DNA of 64,000 nt from JAFEBO01 sp044221315 (GCA_044221315.1 JBGAPK010000003.1:147031-211030); one strand, 5' to 3'; shown: positions 42,036 to 52,600, counted from the stretch's first letter. Notes: generated by a model from the sequence alone, not told the origin. Translations and numbers: made by a program.

Positions 42036-43052
42036 ATGGCGGACGTGCTGAATCAGAGCGAGGTGGACGCGCTGCTCGCGGCGGTGGACTCCGGCACGGT
42101 CGAGCAGGAGCAGCGGTCCGTCACCATATTCAGCCGCCACCGGGAGTCGACCGAGGGGCTGGAGGTCAAGGCGTACGACTTCAAGCGGCCGGAGCGCGTG
42201 AGCAAAGACCAGATGCGGTCGCTGCAGACGCTTCACGAGAGCTTCGCGCGAAACTTTGGCGCATCTCTGTCGGGCTTCCTACGGACGATCGTCGAGGTCA
42301 AGGTCGCCACCTGCGAGCAGATGACCTATTCGGAGTTCATCGCGGGGCTGCCGAATCCGACCAGCTTCAACCTGATCAAGGCGGACGCGCTCGAAGGGCA
42401 GATCTGCCTCGAGATCAGCCCGCTGATCATCTACCCGATCATCGATCGGCTGCTGGGAGGGACGAGCCAGGACCTGTTCATCCCGCAGCGCCCTTTGACG
42501 CTCATCGAGACGCGGCTCATCAGCAACGTGACGACCCGCGGGCTGGCCACGCTTTCGGAAGCCTGGAGTTCGGTCAAGAAGATGGCCTTCAGCGTGGCGG
42601 CGACCGAGAGCAATCCGCAATTGGTGCAGATCGTGCCGCCGAACGAGGTTGTCGTCGTCATCGGCTTTGAACTCAAGATGAGCAACCGTGCGGGGACCAT
42701 GAACCTGTGCATTCCGTACAACGTGATCGAGCCGGTGATGGAAGAGCTGAGCGCCCAGAGCTGGTTCAGCGCGGCAAAGAACCAAAGGTCGGGCGAGACC
42801 GAAAAGGCCGTGGCGACCTCGCTGGGGCGGGCGAGCCTGCGGGTGACGGCTCTGCTGGCGGAAACGACGATCAGCCTGAAGGACCTGCTGCTGATGACCC
42901 CGGGCGACCTGATTGTGACCGAGAAACGGGCGGATCAGCCGGTGGTGGTGTGCGTGGAAGACGAGAAGAAGTTCTTGGCACGGGTGGGCCGATGCCGGGG
43001 GAACCGGGCTCTGCGTATTGACAGGGCGATCGGGGCGCGGGACAGGGTCTGA
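42036..43052 (+). CDS. fliM: Flagellar motor switch protein FliM
   Basis: 338 residues from the ATG with GGAG five bases upstream. The N-terminus MADVLNQSEVDALLAAV is the CheY-binding EIDALL-type motif. The middle domain has FARNFGASLSGFLRTIVEV and SFNLIKADALEGQICLEISP; the C-terminal SpoA part has VTALLAETTISLKDLLLMTPGD. FliM forms the switch ring that sets rotation direction. No other flagellar gene is in the window, so it is detached from its usual cluster. Confidence 0.95.
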   Translation: MADVLNQSEVDALLAAVDSGTVEQEQRSVTIFSRHRESTEGLEVKAYDFKRPERVSKDQMRSLQTLHESFARNFGASLSGFLRTIVEVKVATCEQMTYSEFIAGLPNPTSFNLIKADALEGQICLEISPLIIYPIIDRLLGGTSQDLFIPQRPLTLIETRLISNVTTRGLATLSEAWSSVKKMAFSVAATESNPQLVQIVPPNEVVVVIGFELKMSNRAGTMNLCIPYNVIEPVMEELSAQSWFSAAKNQRSGETEKAVATSLGRASLRVTALLAETTISLKDLLLMTPGDLIVTEKRADQPVVVCVEDEKKFLARVGRCRGNRALRIDRAIGARDRV

Positions 43053-43098
43053 TCGGCCGTACTGAGCGGCCCGACGCCGGTCTGAACGAAACCCTGAT

Positions 43099-43127
43099 TT
43101 GAAGAGGGAAGGGCGTATCGCTATACT
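43099..43127 (+). promoter_or_regulatory. Sigma-70-type promoter for the nusA operon
   Basis: TTGAAG (43099-43104), 17-base spacer, TATACT (43122-43127). This is 4/6 and 5/6 to consensus with ideal spacing. It lies 46 bases after the fliM stop and would start transcription near 43134, leaving a leader of about 365 bases before nusA. Confidence 0.6.
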
Positions 43128-43133
43128 GGCGGG

Positions 43134-43499
43134 CCTTTGTTCGGCCTTTGTCGTTCGGGTTGTTGCCCGGACGGGAAAGGTCCGGGGAAGCTGCGCCATG
43201 CGGACGACTGGCATCCATGCTCGGTAATCGTTCCAACCTCGCGGCCGAGGGCAAGAGCCCGCGGCTTTGGGCTTGGACGGACCGGTCGCCGGTCGGCTTG
43301 TGCGGGGAGGGCTCCGCATGAGTTGACGCCGCCGCCAATGCGGTGACGCTGCGTCCCCGGGCCACGGGCGGCAGGTTTGCCGCCGGTGGCTCGCGGTGTT
43401 TTCGGAGTTCGCAATTTTGATGACGGGAACGGCCCGTCAGACATCCCGGTTCGACAACTTGCCATCTTGACATTTTGGCTTGGACGAAAGGAGACTCGC
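43134..43499 (+). other. Long structured 5' leader of nusA
   Basis: No gene fits here. The DNA is able to form strong hairpins, for example CCGGAC...GTCCGG near 43165-43190 and CCACGGGCGGCAGG with TTGCCGCCGGTGG at 43362-43389. No known riboswitch, tRNA or rimP gene was recognised. In many bacteria nusA operons are regulated in the leader, so a regulatory RNA is possible. Confidence 0.45.
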
Positions 43500-44855
43500 T
43501 TGAACACGCAGGAAATGCTCCGGATTCTCGACTCGATTGCACGCGATCGGAATATCGATCGTTCGGTCCTCATTCGCGACCTTGAACTGGCGATGGTCTC
43601 CGCGGCGAAGAAGCACTTCAACACGCTCGATGCGGAAGAGTTCATCTGCACGCTCGACCCGATCACGGGACAGTTGAACATGACGCGGCACGGGCAACCA
43701 CTGGAGATGACTCCGGCGGCGTTCGGCCGTATCGCGGCGCAGACGTTCAAGCAGGTGATGATCCAGAAGTTCCGCGACGACGAGCGAACGAGCATCTTCG
43801 AGGAATTTTCCAAGCGTGTCGGCGAGATCGCCGTCGGCACCGCCCAGCGGTACGAGGGCGGCGCGCTGGTCGTGACGATCGACCGGGCCGAGGCCTTCAT
43901 GCCCCGCAGCGAGCAGATCCCCGGCGAGCAGTTCAACGCGGGCGACCGCGTCCGCTGCCTGATCCTCGACGTGCGCGACGTGGGCAACCAGATCAAGATC
44001 GTCCTCAGCCGCAGCCACCCGGACTTCATCAAGCGGCTCTTCGAGGTCGAAGTGCCGGAAGTCGCCGAGCGAATCATCGAGATCAAGGCGATGGCGCGCG
44101 AGGCGGGGTATCGCACCAAGCTCGCGGTCTCGAGCATGGACAACAAGGTCGATGCCGTCGGCGCGTGCGTGGGCGTCAAGGGCTCGCGCATCAAGAACAT
44201 CGTCGATGAACTTAACGGCGAGAAGATCGACATCGTCCGCTGGAACGAATCGAGCCAGGTGCTCATCCAGAACTCGCTCAAGCCTGCGGAAGTGGCGGAA
44301 ATCAGCCTCTGCTTCGAGCTCGGCCGCGCGACCGTGGTGGTGCGCGATGATCAGCTCAGCCTGGCGATCGGCAAGCGGGGGCAGAACGTGCGTCTGGCGG
44401 CCCGCTTGACCGGGTGGGATATCGACATTCTGACGCCGGAAGAATTCACGAAGGGCGTCGAGACCATGTACCAGACGGTGCAGTCGGTCGAGGGCATCGA
44501 CGAGAAGATGGCCGACAAATTGGCGGCCCTTGGCATGGTCAGCGTCTTCGATATCGAAGAGGTGGGCGTCGAGGTTCTGACCAGCGAATTGGAAATCGAC
44601 GAGGCAACCGCGACAAAGGTGGTCGAGACTTGCGCCGTGAAGGCTAAGGAAGTCGCCGAGCAGCAGCAGAAGGACAAGGAAGAGAAGGAACGCAAGGCCA
44701 AGGAGGACGCCGCGACGGCCGCCAAGCTCCTCGCCGAGGGCGGGACCAGCGCGTCGGGCGAGAGTGCCGCGGACGCCATTCTGGGCGGCGCGGGTCCGGC
44801 CGCTCCGGAAGTGTCCGGAGAAGCCCGGGCGGCGGACATCCTGGGTCAGGGTTGA
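43500..44855 (+). CDS. nusA: Transcription termination/antitermination protein NusA
   Basis: 451 residues from a TTG at 43500, fixed by an AAGGAG seven bases upstream. The N-terminal RNA polymerase binding domain includes DSIARDRNIDRSVLIRDLE and FKQVMIQKFRDDERT; the S1 domain includes VVTIDRAEAFMPRSEQIPGE; the first KH domain has GVKGSRIKNIVDELNGEKID and the second LSLAIGKRGQNVRLAARLTG. A helix-hairpin-helix segment (IDEKMADKLAALGMVSV) and a charged Ala-rich tail follow. NusA binds RNA polymerase and modulates pausing. The usual upstream rimP gene is missing here. Confidence 0.96.
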   Translation: MNTQEMLRILDSIARDRNIDRSVLIRDLELAMVSAAKKHFNTLDAEEFICTLDPITGQLNMTRHGQPLEMTPAAFGRIAAQTFKQVMIQKFRDDERTSIFEEFSKRVGEIAVGTAQRYEGGALVVTIDRAEAFMPRSEQIPGEQFNAGDRVRCLILDVRDVGNQIKIVLSRSHPDFIKRLFEVEVPEVAERIIEIKAMAREAGYRTKLAVSSMDNKVDAVGACVGVKGSRIKNIVDELNGEKIDIVRWNESSQVLIQNSLKPAEVAEISLCFELGRATVVVRDDQLSLAIGKRGQNVRLAARLTGWDIDILTPEEFTKGVETMYQTVQSVEGIDEKMADKLAALGMVSVFDIEEVGVEVLTSELEIDEATATKVVETCAVKAKEVAEQQQKDKEEKERKAKEDAATAAKLLAEGGTSASGESAADAILGGAGPAAPEVSGEARAADILGQG

Positions 44856-44942
44856 ATGATGAACAATTTTCCGGCGTCGCCGGAATCATCGGTTTGGAAG
44901 CGTGTTGAAGTGTGACGTCGGGACTGAATCGCGGAGCATCGT

Positions 44943-47813
44943 TTGGCCAAGCAGAAGCGCGTATTTGAGATCGCGAAAGAGATCGGGATCGATTCCAAGG
45001 TGATCGTGGCGAAGTGCCACGCCGAGGGAATCCCCGAAGCGACGATCAAGAACTACCAGTCGGCGGTGAGCGCCGGGCTGGAAGCCACCATCCGCGAGTG
45101 GTTCAGCGATCACACCGCGAGCGCGTCAACGGCGATCGAGACCGCGGAAAAGGTCGACATTGCAACGGCGAAGAAGGCGGCCCCCCGGAAGCGGAAGAAG
45201 TCTGAAGAAGAAGCGGCGGACCAGGCGGGCGGGGGTATCGCCGTTGCCGCTCCACCCGAGACTTCCGCCCCCGCGGCACCAGAGCCAGCATCGCCGGTGC
45301 GTTCGCATCCCGTCGCGATACCCAAGCCTCGCGTCGCACCGTTGAAGGCGCCAGCACCCGCTGCCCCGGAACCCGCAAAGCGCGACATCCCGGCTTTGGA
45401 ACCCGTCGCGGTTGCTCCCGCGGCGCCGGTCGCAAAGACGGCCGCGAAACCCGAAAGCCGCAAGCCAGAGAGTGGCGAAAGCGGTACGGCAACGGCCACG
45501 CCCGCCCCACCGACTCACACCGTCCCCACAGCTCCGCCTCGGGTGCTGGGACCAACGCGTGTGCAACCCGCGCCGGTCAATGTTCCGACGCGGCCGAGCG
45601 TGGTTTCTCCCGCGGGTCCGCAGCTCGGAGCCAAGTCTCCTGTCAAGCTCGCCGGACCCAAGGTGGTTCGGGTTGAAGCGCCGGACGTCATGGATGCGCC
45701 GCGGCCCCGCCGGTTTACCCCCGGCGGCACGAGTGGCACTTCGGGAACCGGAACGCGCCCGGCGCGCGGTCCGACCGCAGGCGCCGCGGACGACGACGGC
45801 GGTCGCAGCCCGCGCCGGAAGGCGGGGGCAAAGCGGTCGAGCGGCGTGGGTGTGCCGCAGCGTCGTCGCGCCAGTTCCGGACAGGAATGGGTTGGCGGGA
45901 CGACGGGCGTGTTCTCCGAGCAGGACCTGATCGAGCGCGAGGCCCGCAAGGCCCGTTCGGGCGGGTTCCTCAAGAAGCGTCGGCAGGATCTGAAGCGGAC
46001 GGAACAACACGACGCGGCAGGCGAGATGCTGCCGGAAGGCAAGATCAAGATCGCGGCGCCGTTCACGATAAAGGACCTGTCGGAAGCCACAGGTGTCAAG
46101 GGCGCCGAGATCGTCAAGAAGCTCTTCCTCGAGGGCATCATGGCGACGATCAATTCGGGCATCGATCCTGCGAAGGCGCAGGAGGTGATGATCGACTTCG
46201 ATATCGACCTTGAGGTCGTCGAGGCTCAGACCGCGGAAGAAGCGGTCAGCGCCGAGTTCGAAGAGCGGGAAGCGGTCGAGACGCGTCCGCGCGGGCCGAT
46301 CGTCACGATCCTCGGGCACGTCGACCACGGCAAAACCAGTCTTCTGGACAAGATCCGCCACGCCAACGTCGCGGCGGGCGAGGCCGGCGGCATCACCCAG
46401 CGGACGAGCGCGTTCAAGGTTCCGATCGAAGTGGCCGGCGAGAAGAAAGAAATCGTTTTCCTGGATACGCCGGGCCACGAGGCGTTCACCAGCATGCGTG
46501 CCCGCGGCGCGAACATGACCGACGTCGTCGTCCTGGTCGTGTCGGCGCCCGAGGGCGTCATGCCGCAGACCATCGAGAGCATCAATCACGCCAAGGCGGC
46601 GAAGGTGCCGATTGTGGTGGCGCTCAACAAGATCGACCGCCCGGACGCGACCGAGGCGCAGGTTCAGAAGGTGCTCGGACGCCTGGCCGAGAACGATCTC
46701 AATCCGGTGGAATGGGGCGGCAACGTTGAAGTGATCAAGACTTCGGCGACGACCGGCCAGGGCATCTCCGAACTGCTCGAAACGCTCGATTATCAGGCTC
46801 AATTGCTCGAACTCAAGGCGGATTTCGGCGGACCCGGGCGCGGCACGGTCATCGAAGCACGCACCGAGGAAGGGCGCGGCGCCGTCGCCAACATCCTTGT
46901 CCAGCAGGGCATTCTCAAGCTGGGCGATTACGTGGTGGCCGGGCGCGCCTTCGGACGCGTTCGCGACATCACGGATGATCGCGGCGTGAAGCTCAAGGTT
47001 GTGACGCCCCCCACCCCCGTGCAGATTTCGGGCATCGACGAGGTCCCGACGGCGGGCGACAAGTTCTACGTGGTCGATTCGCTAAAGAAGGCGCAGGAAG
47101 CGGCCGAGCAGCGCCGCCATCGCGAGCGCGAGACCGAACTAGCCCAGCCCAAGCTCACGCTCGACACGATGTTCGCGCAGATGGCCGACGCCGACCTGAA
47201 GGAAATCCGCGTGGTCATCAAGGCCGCCGAGCAGGGCACGCTCGACGTGCTCAAGGGCCAGGCCGAGAAGGTCAGCACGCCGGAGGTCAAGGTCCGCGTG
47301 CTGGAGGCGGCAATTGGCGGCATCACCGAGAGCAACGTGCTTCTCGCGAACGCCTCCAAGGCGGTCATCATCGGCTTCAACGTCATCCCGTCCGGCAAGG
47401 CCCGCAGCCTTGCCGAGCAGAAGGGCGTCGAGATCCGCACCTACCAGGTCATTTACGACATCGTGGACGATCTCAAGAAGGCCGCGGAGGGCATGCTGGC
47501 CCCCGAACTCCGCCAGGAGATCCTGGGTCACGCGGAAGTCCGCAAGGTCTTCAAGGTCACCAAGGTCGGCACGATCGCCGGCTGCTATGTCACCGACGGC
47601 ACGGTGCAGCGCGACGCCCTCATCCGCGTCACGCGCAACGGTGTGGTGGTCGAGAACGACCGCAAGCTCGAGCAGCTCAAACGCTTCAAGGACGACGCCA
47701 AAGATGTTCGCGCCGGCATGGAGTGCGGCATGAAGATCGTCGGCTACGACGACATCAAGGAGGGCGACGTGCTGGAGTGTTACAAGCAGGTGGAAGTCAA
47801 GCGAACTCTCTAA
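44943..47813 (+). CDS. infB: Translation initiation factor IF-2
   Basis: 956 residues from a TTG with GGAG upstream. The N-terminus has an IF2_N module (VFEIAKEIGIDSKVIVAKC), followed by a long Ala/Pro/Lys linker typical of planctomycete and actinobacterial IF-2. The second IF2_N (FTIKDLSEATGVKGAEIVKK) precedes the G domain: G1 GHVDHGKTSLLDKI (about residue 457), G2 GGITQRTSAF, G3 DTPGHEAFTSMRARG, G4 NKIDRP and G5 TSATTGQGI. The C-terminal domains carry KAVIIGFNVIP and the fMet-tRNA binding EVRKVFKVTKVGTIAGCYV. It positions initiator tRNA on the ribosome. It follows nusA by 87 bases. Confidence 0.97.
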   Translation: MAKQKRVFEIAKEIGIDSKVIVAKCHAEGIPEATIKNYQSAVSAGLEATIREWFSDHTASASTAIETAEKVDIATAKKAAPRKRKKSEEEAADQAGGGIAVAAPPETSAPAAPEPASPVRSHPVAIPKPRVAPLKAPAPAAPEPAKRDIPALEPVAVAPAAPVAKTAAKPESRKPESGESGTATATPAPPTHTVPTAPPRVLGPTRVQPAPVNVPTRPSVVSPAGPQLGAKSPVKLAGPKVVRVEAPDVMDAPRPRRFTPGGTSGTSGTGTRPARGPTAGAADDDGGRSPRRKAGAKRSSGVGVPQRRRASSGQEWVGGTTGVFSEQDLIEREARKARSGGFLKKRRQDLKRTEQHDAAGEMLPEGKIKIAAPFTIKDLSEATGVKGAEIVKKLFLEGIMATINSGIDPAKAQEVMIDFDIDLEVVEAQTAEEAVSAEFEEREAVETRPRGPIVTILGHVDHGKTSLLDKIRHANVAAGEAGGITQRTSAFKVPIEVAGEKKEIVFLDTPGHEAFTSMRARGANMTDVVVLVVSAPEGVMPQTIESINHAKAAKVPIVVALNKIDRPDATEAQVQKVLGRLAENDLNPVEWGGNVEVIKTSATTGQGISELLETLDYQAQLLELKADFGGPGRGTVIEARTEEGRGAVANILVQQGILKLGDYVVAGRAFGRVRDITDDRGVKLKVVTPPTPVQISGIDEVPTAGDKFYVVDSLKKAQEAAEQRRHRERETELAQPKLTLDTMFAQMADADLKEIRVVIKAAEQGTLDVLKGQAEKVSTPEVKVRVLEAAIGGITESNVLLANASKAVIIGFNVIPSGKARSLAEQKGVEIRTYQVIYDIVDDLKKAAEGMLAPELRQEILGHAEVRKVFKVTKVGTIAGCYVTDGTVQRDALIRVTRNGVVVENDRKLEQLKRFKDDAKDVRAGMECGMKIVGYDDIKEGDVLECYKQVEVKRTL

Positions 47814-47884
47814 GCCGTTGATTGGCCCGACGTCAGGCCGACGCCCGATCACGTTCCGACCCGTCCCGCCCGCTTGGTTCCGAT

Positions 47885-48388
47885 ATGGTTCTCGGTATCC
47901 TCCAATTCCAGGTCCTGATCCACGGGGCGGGGTCGTTGAAGGACAAACGCCGCGTCGTGCAGTCTCTCAAGGACCGTCTTCACCGCGAGCACCTGTGCGC
48001 GGTGGCGGAGGTAGGCGACCCGGATCTCCTGAACGCGGCGACGCTCGCTACCGTGGTTGTCGCCCGCGAGGGAAAGCGCGTCGGGGAGGTACTGGACGCG
48101 ATCACACTGAAGCTGAGGGAACTGCGGGACGGGGAGGTGGGCGAAATCGATCGGCAAGTTCTGCACGGACGTGACGGGTTTGGAGACGTCGCGGAGGATT
48201 CTCGTCGCGCCTCCGGCACAGCGTCGGAATCGCCCGCGGCTCGCCCCGATCCTAAGGCCGGCGACGGCAGCGACGACGAGACCGATGCCTTGATCCGTGA
48301 ACGGGCGCTCGAAGCGGATCTGCTCGAACAGATCGAGCGCGAGGACCGGGATTTCCGGTCGGGAATCCGCGGCGGAGACGCCGCGTGA
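47885..48388 (+). CDS. DUF503 family protein
   Basis: 167 residues from the ATG at 47885 (MVLGILQFQVLIHGAGSLKD matches the usual family start). The family core (KDKRRVVQSLKDRLHREHLC, VAEVGDPDLLNAATLATVVV) occupies the first 90 residues. The C-terminal 75 residues are a charged, Ala/Glu/Asp-rich extension. DUF503 genes commonly lie between infB and rbfA, as here; a link to ribosome biogenesis is suspected but unproven. The last 4 bases overlap rbfA. Confidence 0.9.
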   Translation: MVLGILQFQVLIHGAGSLKDKRRVVQSLKDRLHREHLCAVAEVGDPDLLNAATLATVVVAREGKRVGEVLDAITLKLRELRDGEVGEIDRQVLHGRDGFGDVAEDSRRASGTASESPAARPDPKAGDGSDDETDALIRERALEADLLEQIEREDRDFRSGIRGGDAA

Positions 48389-48819
48389 GCCGCCGCCAGG
48401 ACCAATTCGCTTCGGTGCTCCGTGACGCGATCCAGGACGTGATCGATCGGGGGCTGCAGGATCCCCGCGTGAGCGGCATGATCACCGTCACCGAGGTTCG
48501 AGTGTCGGAGGATTTCGCCGATGCAACGGTGATCGTGTCGGTCCTCCCGGCGGATCGCCAGGAACTGACGCTGCACGGTATCCGCAGCGCCGGGCTCCAC
48601 ATCCGGCGCCAGGCGGGGGACAAGATCCGATCCAGAAAACTGCCCCGGCTCCACTTCGACCTGGACCTCAAGACCAAGAAGCAGGCCGAGGTGATGGGCG
48701 CTCTCATGAAGATTCGCGAGGAACGTGTCGCCCGCGGACTGCCGGCGATCGAAGAATCGGATTCTCCGGACGGCGAAAAGGGCCCGGCTCAGCCAAAGGC
48801 GAAGGAATCCGACGCATGA
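48385..48819 (+). CDS. rbfA: Ribosome-binding factor A
   Basis: 144 residues from a GTG that overlaps the DUF503 stop by 4 bases. The KH-like core has FASVLRDAIQDVIDRGLQDP, ITVTEVRVSEDFADATVIVS, and LHFDLDLK near the end. RbfA helps 16S rRNA processing and 30S maturation, and is needed at low temperature. A Glu/Pro/Lys-rich tail follows the core. The start of the next gene overlaps its stop (ATGA). Confidence 0.93.
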   Translation: MSRRQDQFASVLRDAIQDVIDRGLQDPRVSGMITVTEVRVSEDFADATVIVSVLPADRQELTLHGIRSAGLHIRRQAGDKIRSRKLPRLHFDLDLKTKKQAEVMGALMKIREERVARGLPAIEESDSPDGEKGPAQPKAKESDA

Positions 48820-49610
48820 CCTCCCACGATCCCGCCAAGTTGCTGCAGGCGCTGCTGAAAAAGCTGACCAATCGGTACGGCGAGCAGCAGCCCGAGCCGC
48901 TGACGGCGGGCCTGGACGAGGGCGTTGATCCGCTGCTGAACCTGTTCGTGTATTCGTTCCTGCTCTGGGACGCCTCGACAGGCCAGGCTCGCGCGGCGCT
49001 CAAACGGATCCGCGAAACCTTTGTCGACTACAACGAATTGCGGATCGCCTTCGCCGACGAGATCGCCGCGGCGTTCGGGGAGCGCTATCCGCGCGGGTAC
49101 GAAAGGGCGCTACGACTGCGTTCGAGCCTGCACGACATTTTCAAGCGCGAGCACTCGCTGTCGCTGCAAAGTCTCAACGAACTATCCAAGCGGGAAGCCC
49201 GGGCATATCTCGATTCCATCGACGGCACGCCGGCGTATGTCTCCGCACGAGTTCTCCTTCTCGGCCTGGGCGGACATGCAATACCGGTCGACCAGCGGAT
49301 CGCGGACCTGCTCGCCGCCGAGGCGGTGCTGAGTGACGACGTGACGGACGCCGACACCGCGGCGTCTTGGCTGGAACGCCAGATCCGGGCGGGCGAGGCA
49401 ACCCCCATCGCGCTGGTGCTTCAGGCGTGGTCCGACGACCAGGGTGCCGCACCCCGGCGCGATCGGCGTGCCGACCTGCCCGACTTTGCCCCCCCCGAGA
49501 TTCCGCCCCCCGTTTCGGCGACCGAACACGCGCCCGACGGCGCGGGTAAGAAGCCCACCCGGGCGAAGAAGGCCGGGAAGAAATCTTCCAAGCAGTCGAG
49601 CAAGGGATGA
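48816..49610 (+). CDS. HhH-GPD (endonuclease III)-like protein lacking the catalytic lysine
   Basis: 264 residues, co-transcribed with rbfA (ATGA overlap). The middle region aligned to endonuclease III shows LNELSKREARAYLDSIDGTP, AYVSARVLLLGLGGHAIPVD then QRIADLLAAEAVL, the counterpart of the GVGxKTAxxVL...VDTHV core. The essential Asp is kept (Pro-Val-Asp), but the HhH Lys position is occupied by Tyr/Val, and there is no four-cysteine iron-sulfur cluster. The N-terminal 100 residues are helical and the last 50 residues are Lys/Pro-rich. It may be a repurposed DNA glycosylase fold. The assignment is by motif only. Confidence 0.6.
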   Translation: MTSHDPAKLLQALLKKLTNRYGEQQPEPLTAGLDEGVDPLLNLFVYSFLLWDASTGQARAALKRIRETFVDYNELRIAFADEIAAAFGERYPRGYERALRLRSSLHDIFKREHSLSLQSLNELSKREARAYLDSIDGTPAYVSARVLLLGLGGHAIPVDQRIADLLAAEAVLSDDVTDADTAASWLERQIRAGEATPIALVLQAWSDDQGAAPRRDRRADLPDFAPPEIPPPVSATEHAPDGAGKKPTRAKKAGKKSSKQSSKG

Positions 49611-52600
49611 AGAAAACTTCCTCCGTGAGCGTTGAGCCAGCAGACTTGGGTATTGCCAGTCCAATCCGAAGCCGCGGCCTTCGCGTGCGCCACCTCGGGG
49701 CTCTGCTCCTCGTGGCGGGCTGTGCGCTCTCGACGTCGTCGTGCGCAAACAAGCCTGTTTCGGCGAGCGCCGAAGAAGCCGGCGCTGTCGCAGACAGCCC
49801 GCAGGATGCGGCCAGCCCCCGGTCGATCCGCGAACTGAGACGGGCCGCGAAGGCAGGATCTCAGCCCAAATCCCCCTCGAATTTGCCGCCGCCGCCCGGG
49901 ATCGACGCCACGCGCCTGACGCCGTTCACCGCTCAGGAACTCGCGGCGAATCCGAACGCCTTGCGATCGCTCGAAGAGGTCACGCCTGAGTTGGCATCGA
50001 AAGTATCCCTGGCGAAGGCCAACGACCCGCCGGCGGACGACGCCGCGAAGGAAGAAGCGCTGCGTCTTTATGTGTCGGGTCGATCGGCCCTTCTGGCCGG
50101 AGACGCGACGCAGGCTCAGGTCCTTCTGACCGACGCCGCGGGAAAGAACCCGGCCGAGGCCGGGGTGTGGAGGGAGCTTGGGGAAGCGCAGATGCGTCTG
50201 GGCCGCCGGACACTGGCAGTTTCGTCGTTCACGCAGGCGGCTCGGCGGGGGCTCGACGAGGCCCGCGTGTGGCTGATGCTCGGGCGCGACGCGGTCCAGA
50301 AGAGCGACATGGCCCGGGGCGCGGCCTATCTGAGCCGAGCACGAAGTGCGCCCGACGCCGATGCCGACACGGCGCTCAAGTACATCATCGACGCGGAATT
50401 GGGCGCTGCGCTGGCGCAACTTGGATACGCGAAGGCCGCCGAGCTGGCGCTCGACAGCGCGGCATCGCTGCCGGACAGCTTTTCCGAGAACACGAATTTC
50501 CGGGGCGAACTGGGCGAGGTATACCGGCGTCGGGGTGAGTTGTTCGAGCAATCGGGCGACTTGGCGATGCGGCTGAACGATTCGGCGACGGCGATGGATC
50601 GCTACGAACAGGCGGCGGGCCTGCCGTCGCTGGATCCCGGCGCCTCGCTGGTCCGTTTCGTCTATGCATCGGCATTGCGGGGCGCACCCGAGAGGGGCGC
50701 CGAGGCGCTGCTGACCCAGATCATCGAGGCCGACGGGTGGATCGAAGACAGGCAGTTGCTGCTCATCCGATACCTGGCCGCAAACACACCGATCGGGCCC
50801 GCGCTGTCCCGCGCGCTGGCGGTGCTTCCCGAGGATCTGAAGACGCCGCCGACGCGGACGATTCACTCCCGGCTGGTGCGGGCGCAGGCCGCGAGCGATC
50901 CGGCAGGGGCCAAACTGCTGCGGGCATACCTGAGTTCGCACCCCGGAGATTCCGAGGCGAGCGCCGACCTGATCGCACTGGTGAGCGGCTCGGGCAATGC
51001 GGAAGCGCGCGAGGTGCTTGCGCTGACGGAGACGTCGCCGGCGGTCGCCGTGCGCGTCGCGGATGCCGTGGTGGGAGAGGGACGCGGCCTCGAGGCCTGC
51101 CGCGACGGAATCGCACGCGGGGCTCGCAGTCCGGGGCAGCGAGCGGCGCTCGCGTGGCTTGAAAATCGCATGGGAGACTCGGAGCACTCTTACGCGACGG
51201 CACGCCTGATCAATGCCGATTCGCTGAAGGATCCTCAGGCCCGCGCGGTCGTCCTCGGCGTGGTGCTGCGGGCGCAGCTGGACGCCGGCGACTTTGCCGG
51301 TGCCCGCGCGACCATCGACGCCCTCAAGTCTCAGGACGGCCCAGCGTTCTCGGTTCGCGCCGCATCCCTGCTCGACGCCGGCGAGGACGCGTTTGTCGCC
51401 CAAAAGGCCAGGGAGCTCAGCATCGATGCGCTCCCGGCGGACGCCGACGAAAGGATCGCGACTGCGGAGATTCTGGCGCGGGCGGGGCGCGCGCCGGAGG
51501 CCGAAAAGATGCTCGAGGCCGTTCTGGCAGAAGATCGCTTCGACGAGCGCGCGTACCGGGCGCTGATCACGCTGTATCTGCCCACCGGCCCCCTCAAAGA
51601 CGACGCGAAACTCGGCGCGGTTTCGCGCAGATTGCGTGATGCGATTCCGTCGAGCCGCGTGATCCGGTGGCTCGCCGCCGGCGAGTTGGCTCAGCGTCAG
51701 CTCTGGGGGCAGGTCGAGGCCGCCCTGGTGTCGCTCGCGGAAGAGGGAAGCCCGGAGCCGGCCATGATGGGCCAGCTTCTGGTGGCGTGGGAGCGACAAA
51801 CAACCGGCGACTTGGAGACAAGGAAGGCCGTGCTCACGCGGGCGGAAACGTGGCTTCGCGCCAAGTTGGCGCGGCATCCCGACAGCGTGGAACTGGGGGC
51901 CTCCCTCGCACGCGTGATGGAACTTCAGGGTCGCGGCGAGGAGGCGGAAGCCGCGCTCTCCGCACTTCTGCGCTCGAGCCCTATCCCCGCCGTTGCCCGC
52001 CAGCGGGAGCAACTGGTCCGCGTCACGCTCAAGCAGCCCGAGCGAGCGAAGCAACTGGCGCTCAAGCGTCTGGATCACCTGCCGCGTTCGATCGATGAAT
52101 CGCTGGAGCTGGCGGAACTCCGGGCGCTCGACTCCGATGCGGAACAAACGGCGATCGCGATCGCCGCCGGGCTGCCTCCATCGGCTCCCATGAATCCAGG
52201 GCAGAGGGATCGTCTGATCGCGCTTCTCAACCAGCAGGTCGGCGCGGCGATCAAGGACGAAAAGGGACAGAACGCTCTGGCAGCCCTGAGGCTGATTTCC
52301 GCCGCGCTCGACGCGGGTGTCGAACTTCCCAAGCCCCTGCACGAGGCCCGGCTGACGCTGCTCGCGACGAACACCCCCGGCGACACCAGGGCGCTGCTTG
52401 ACGCGGCGGCGCTCGAGGCCCGACTCTTCCCGGATGGCTCAACCCTCGTTATCGCACGAACGGCCGACCGGATCAGCAAGTCCGCAAAGCCGTCGAACGC
52501 TCCCGGCTTTTTGCGCGCGGCCATCGGGTCAATCCAGCAACCGACAACCGAGTTGTACCAGTACCTGGCGTATCTGACGGCCCGGTACGGAACGATCGAG

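Noticed and set aside
43134..43499. SRP RNA, RNase P RNA or cobalamin riboswitch in the nusA leader
   Set aside because: Partial words such as AGGTCCGGGGAAGC recall SRP or RNase P cores, but the key conserved loops and the rest of the structure are absent.
48816..49610. NusB, expected near rbfA
   Set aside because: No NusB motifs; the sequence instead resembles the HhH-GPD core with the Val-Asp dyad.
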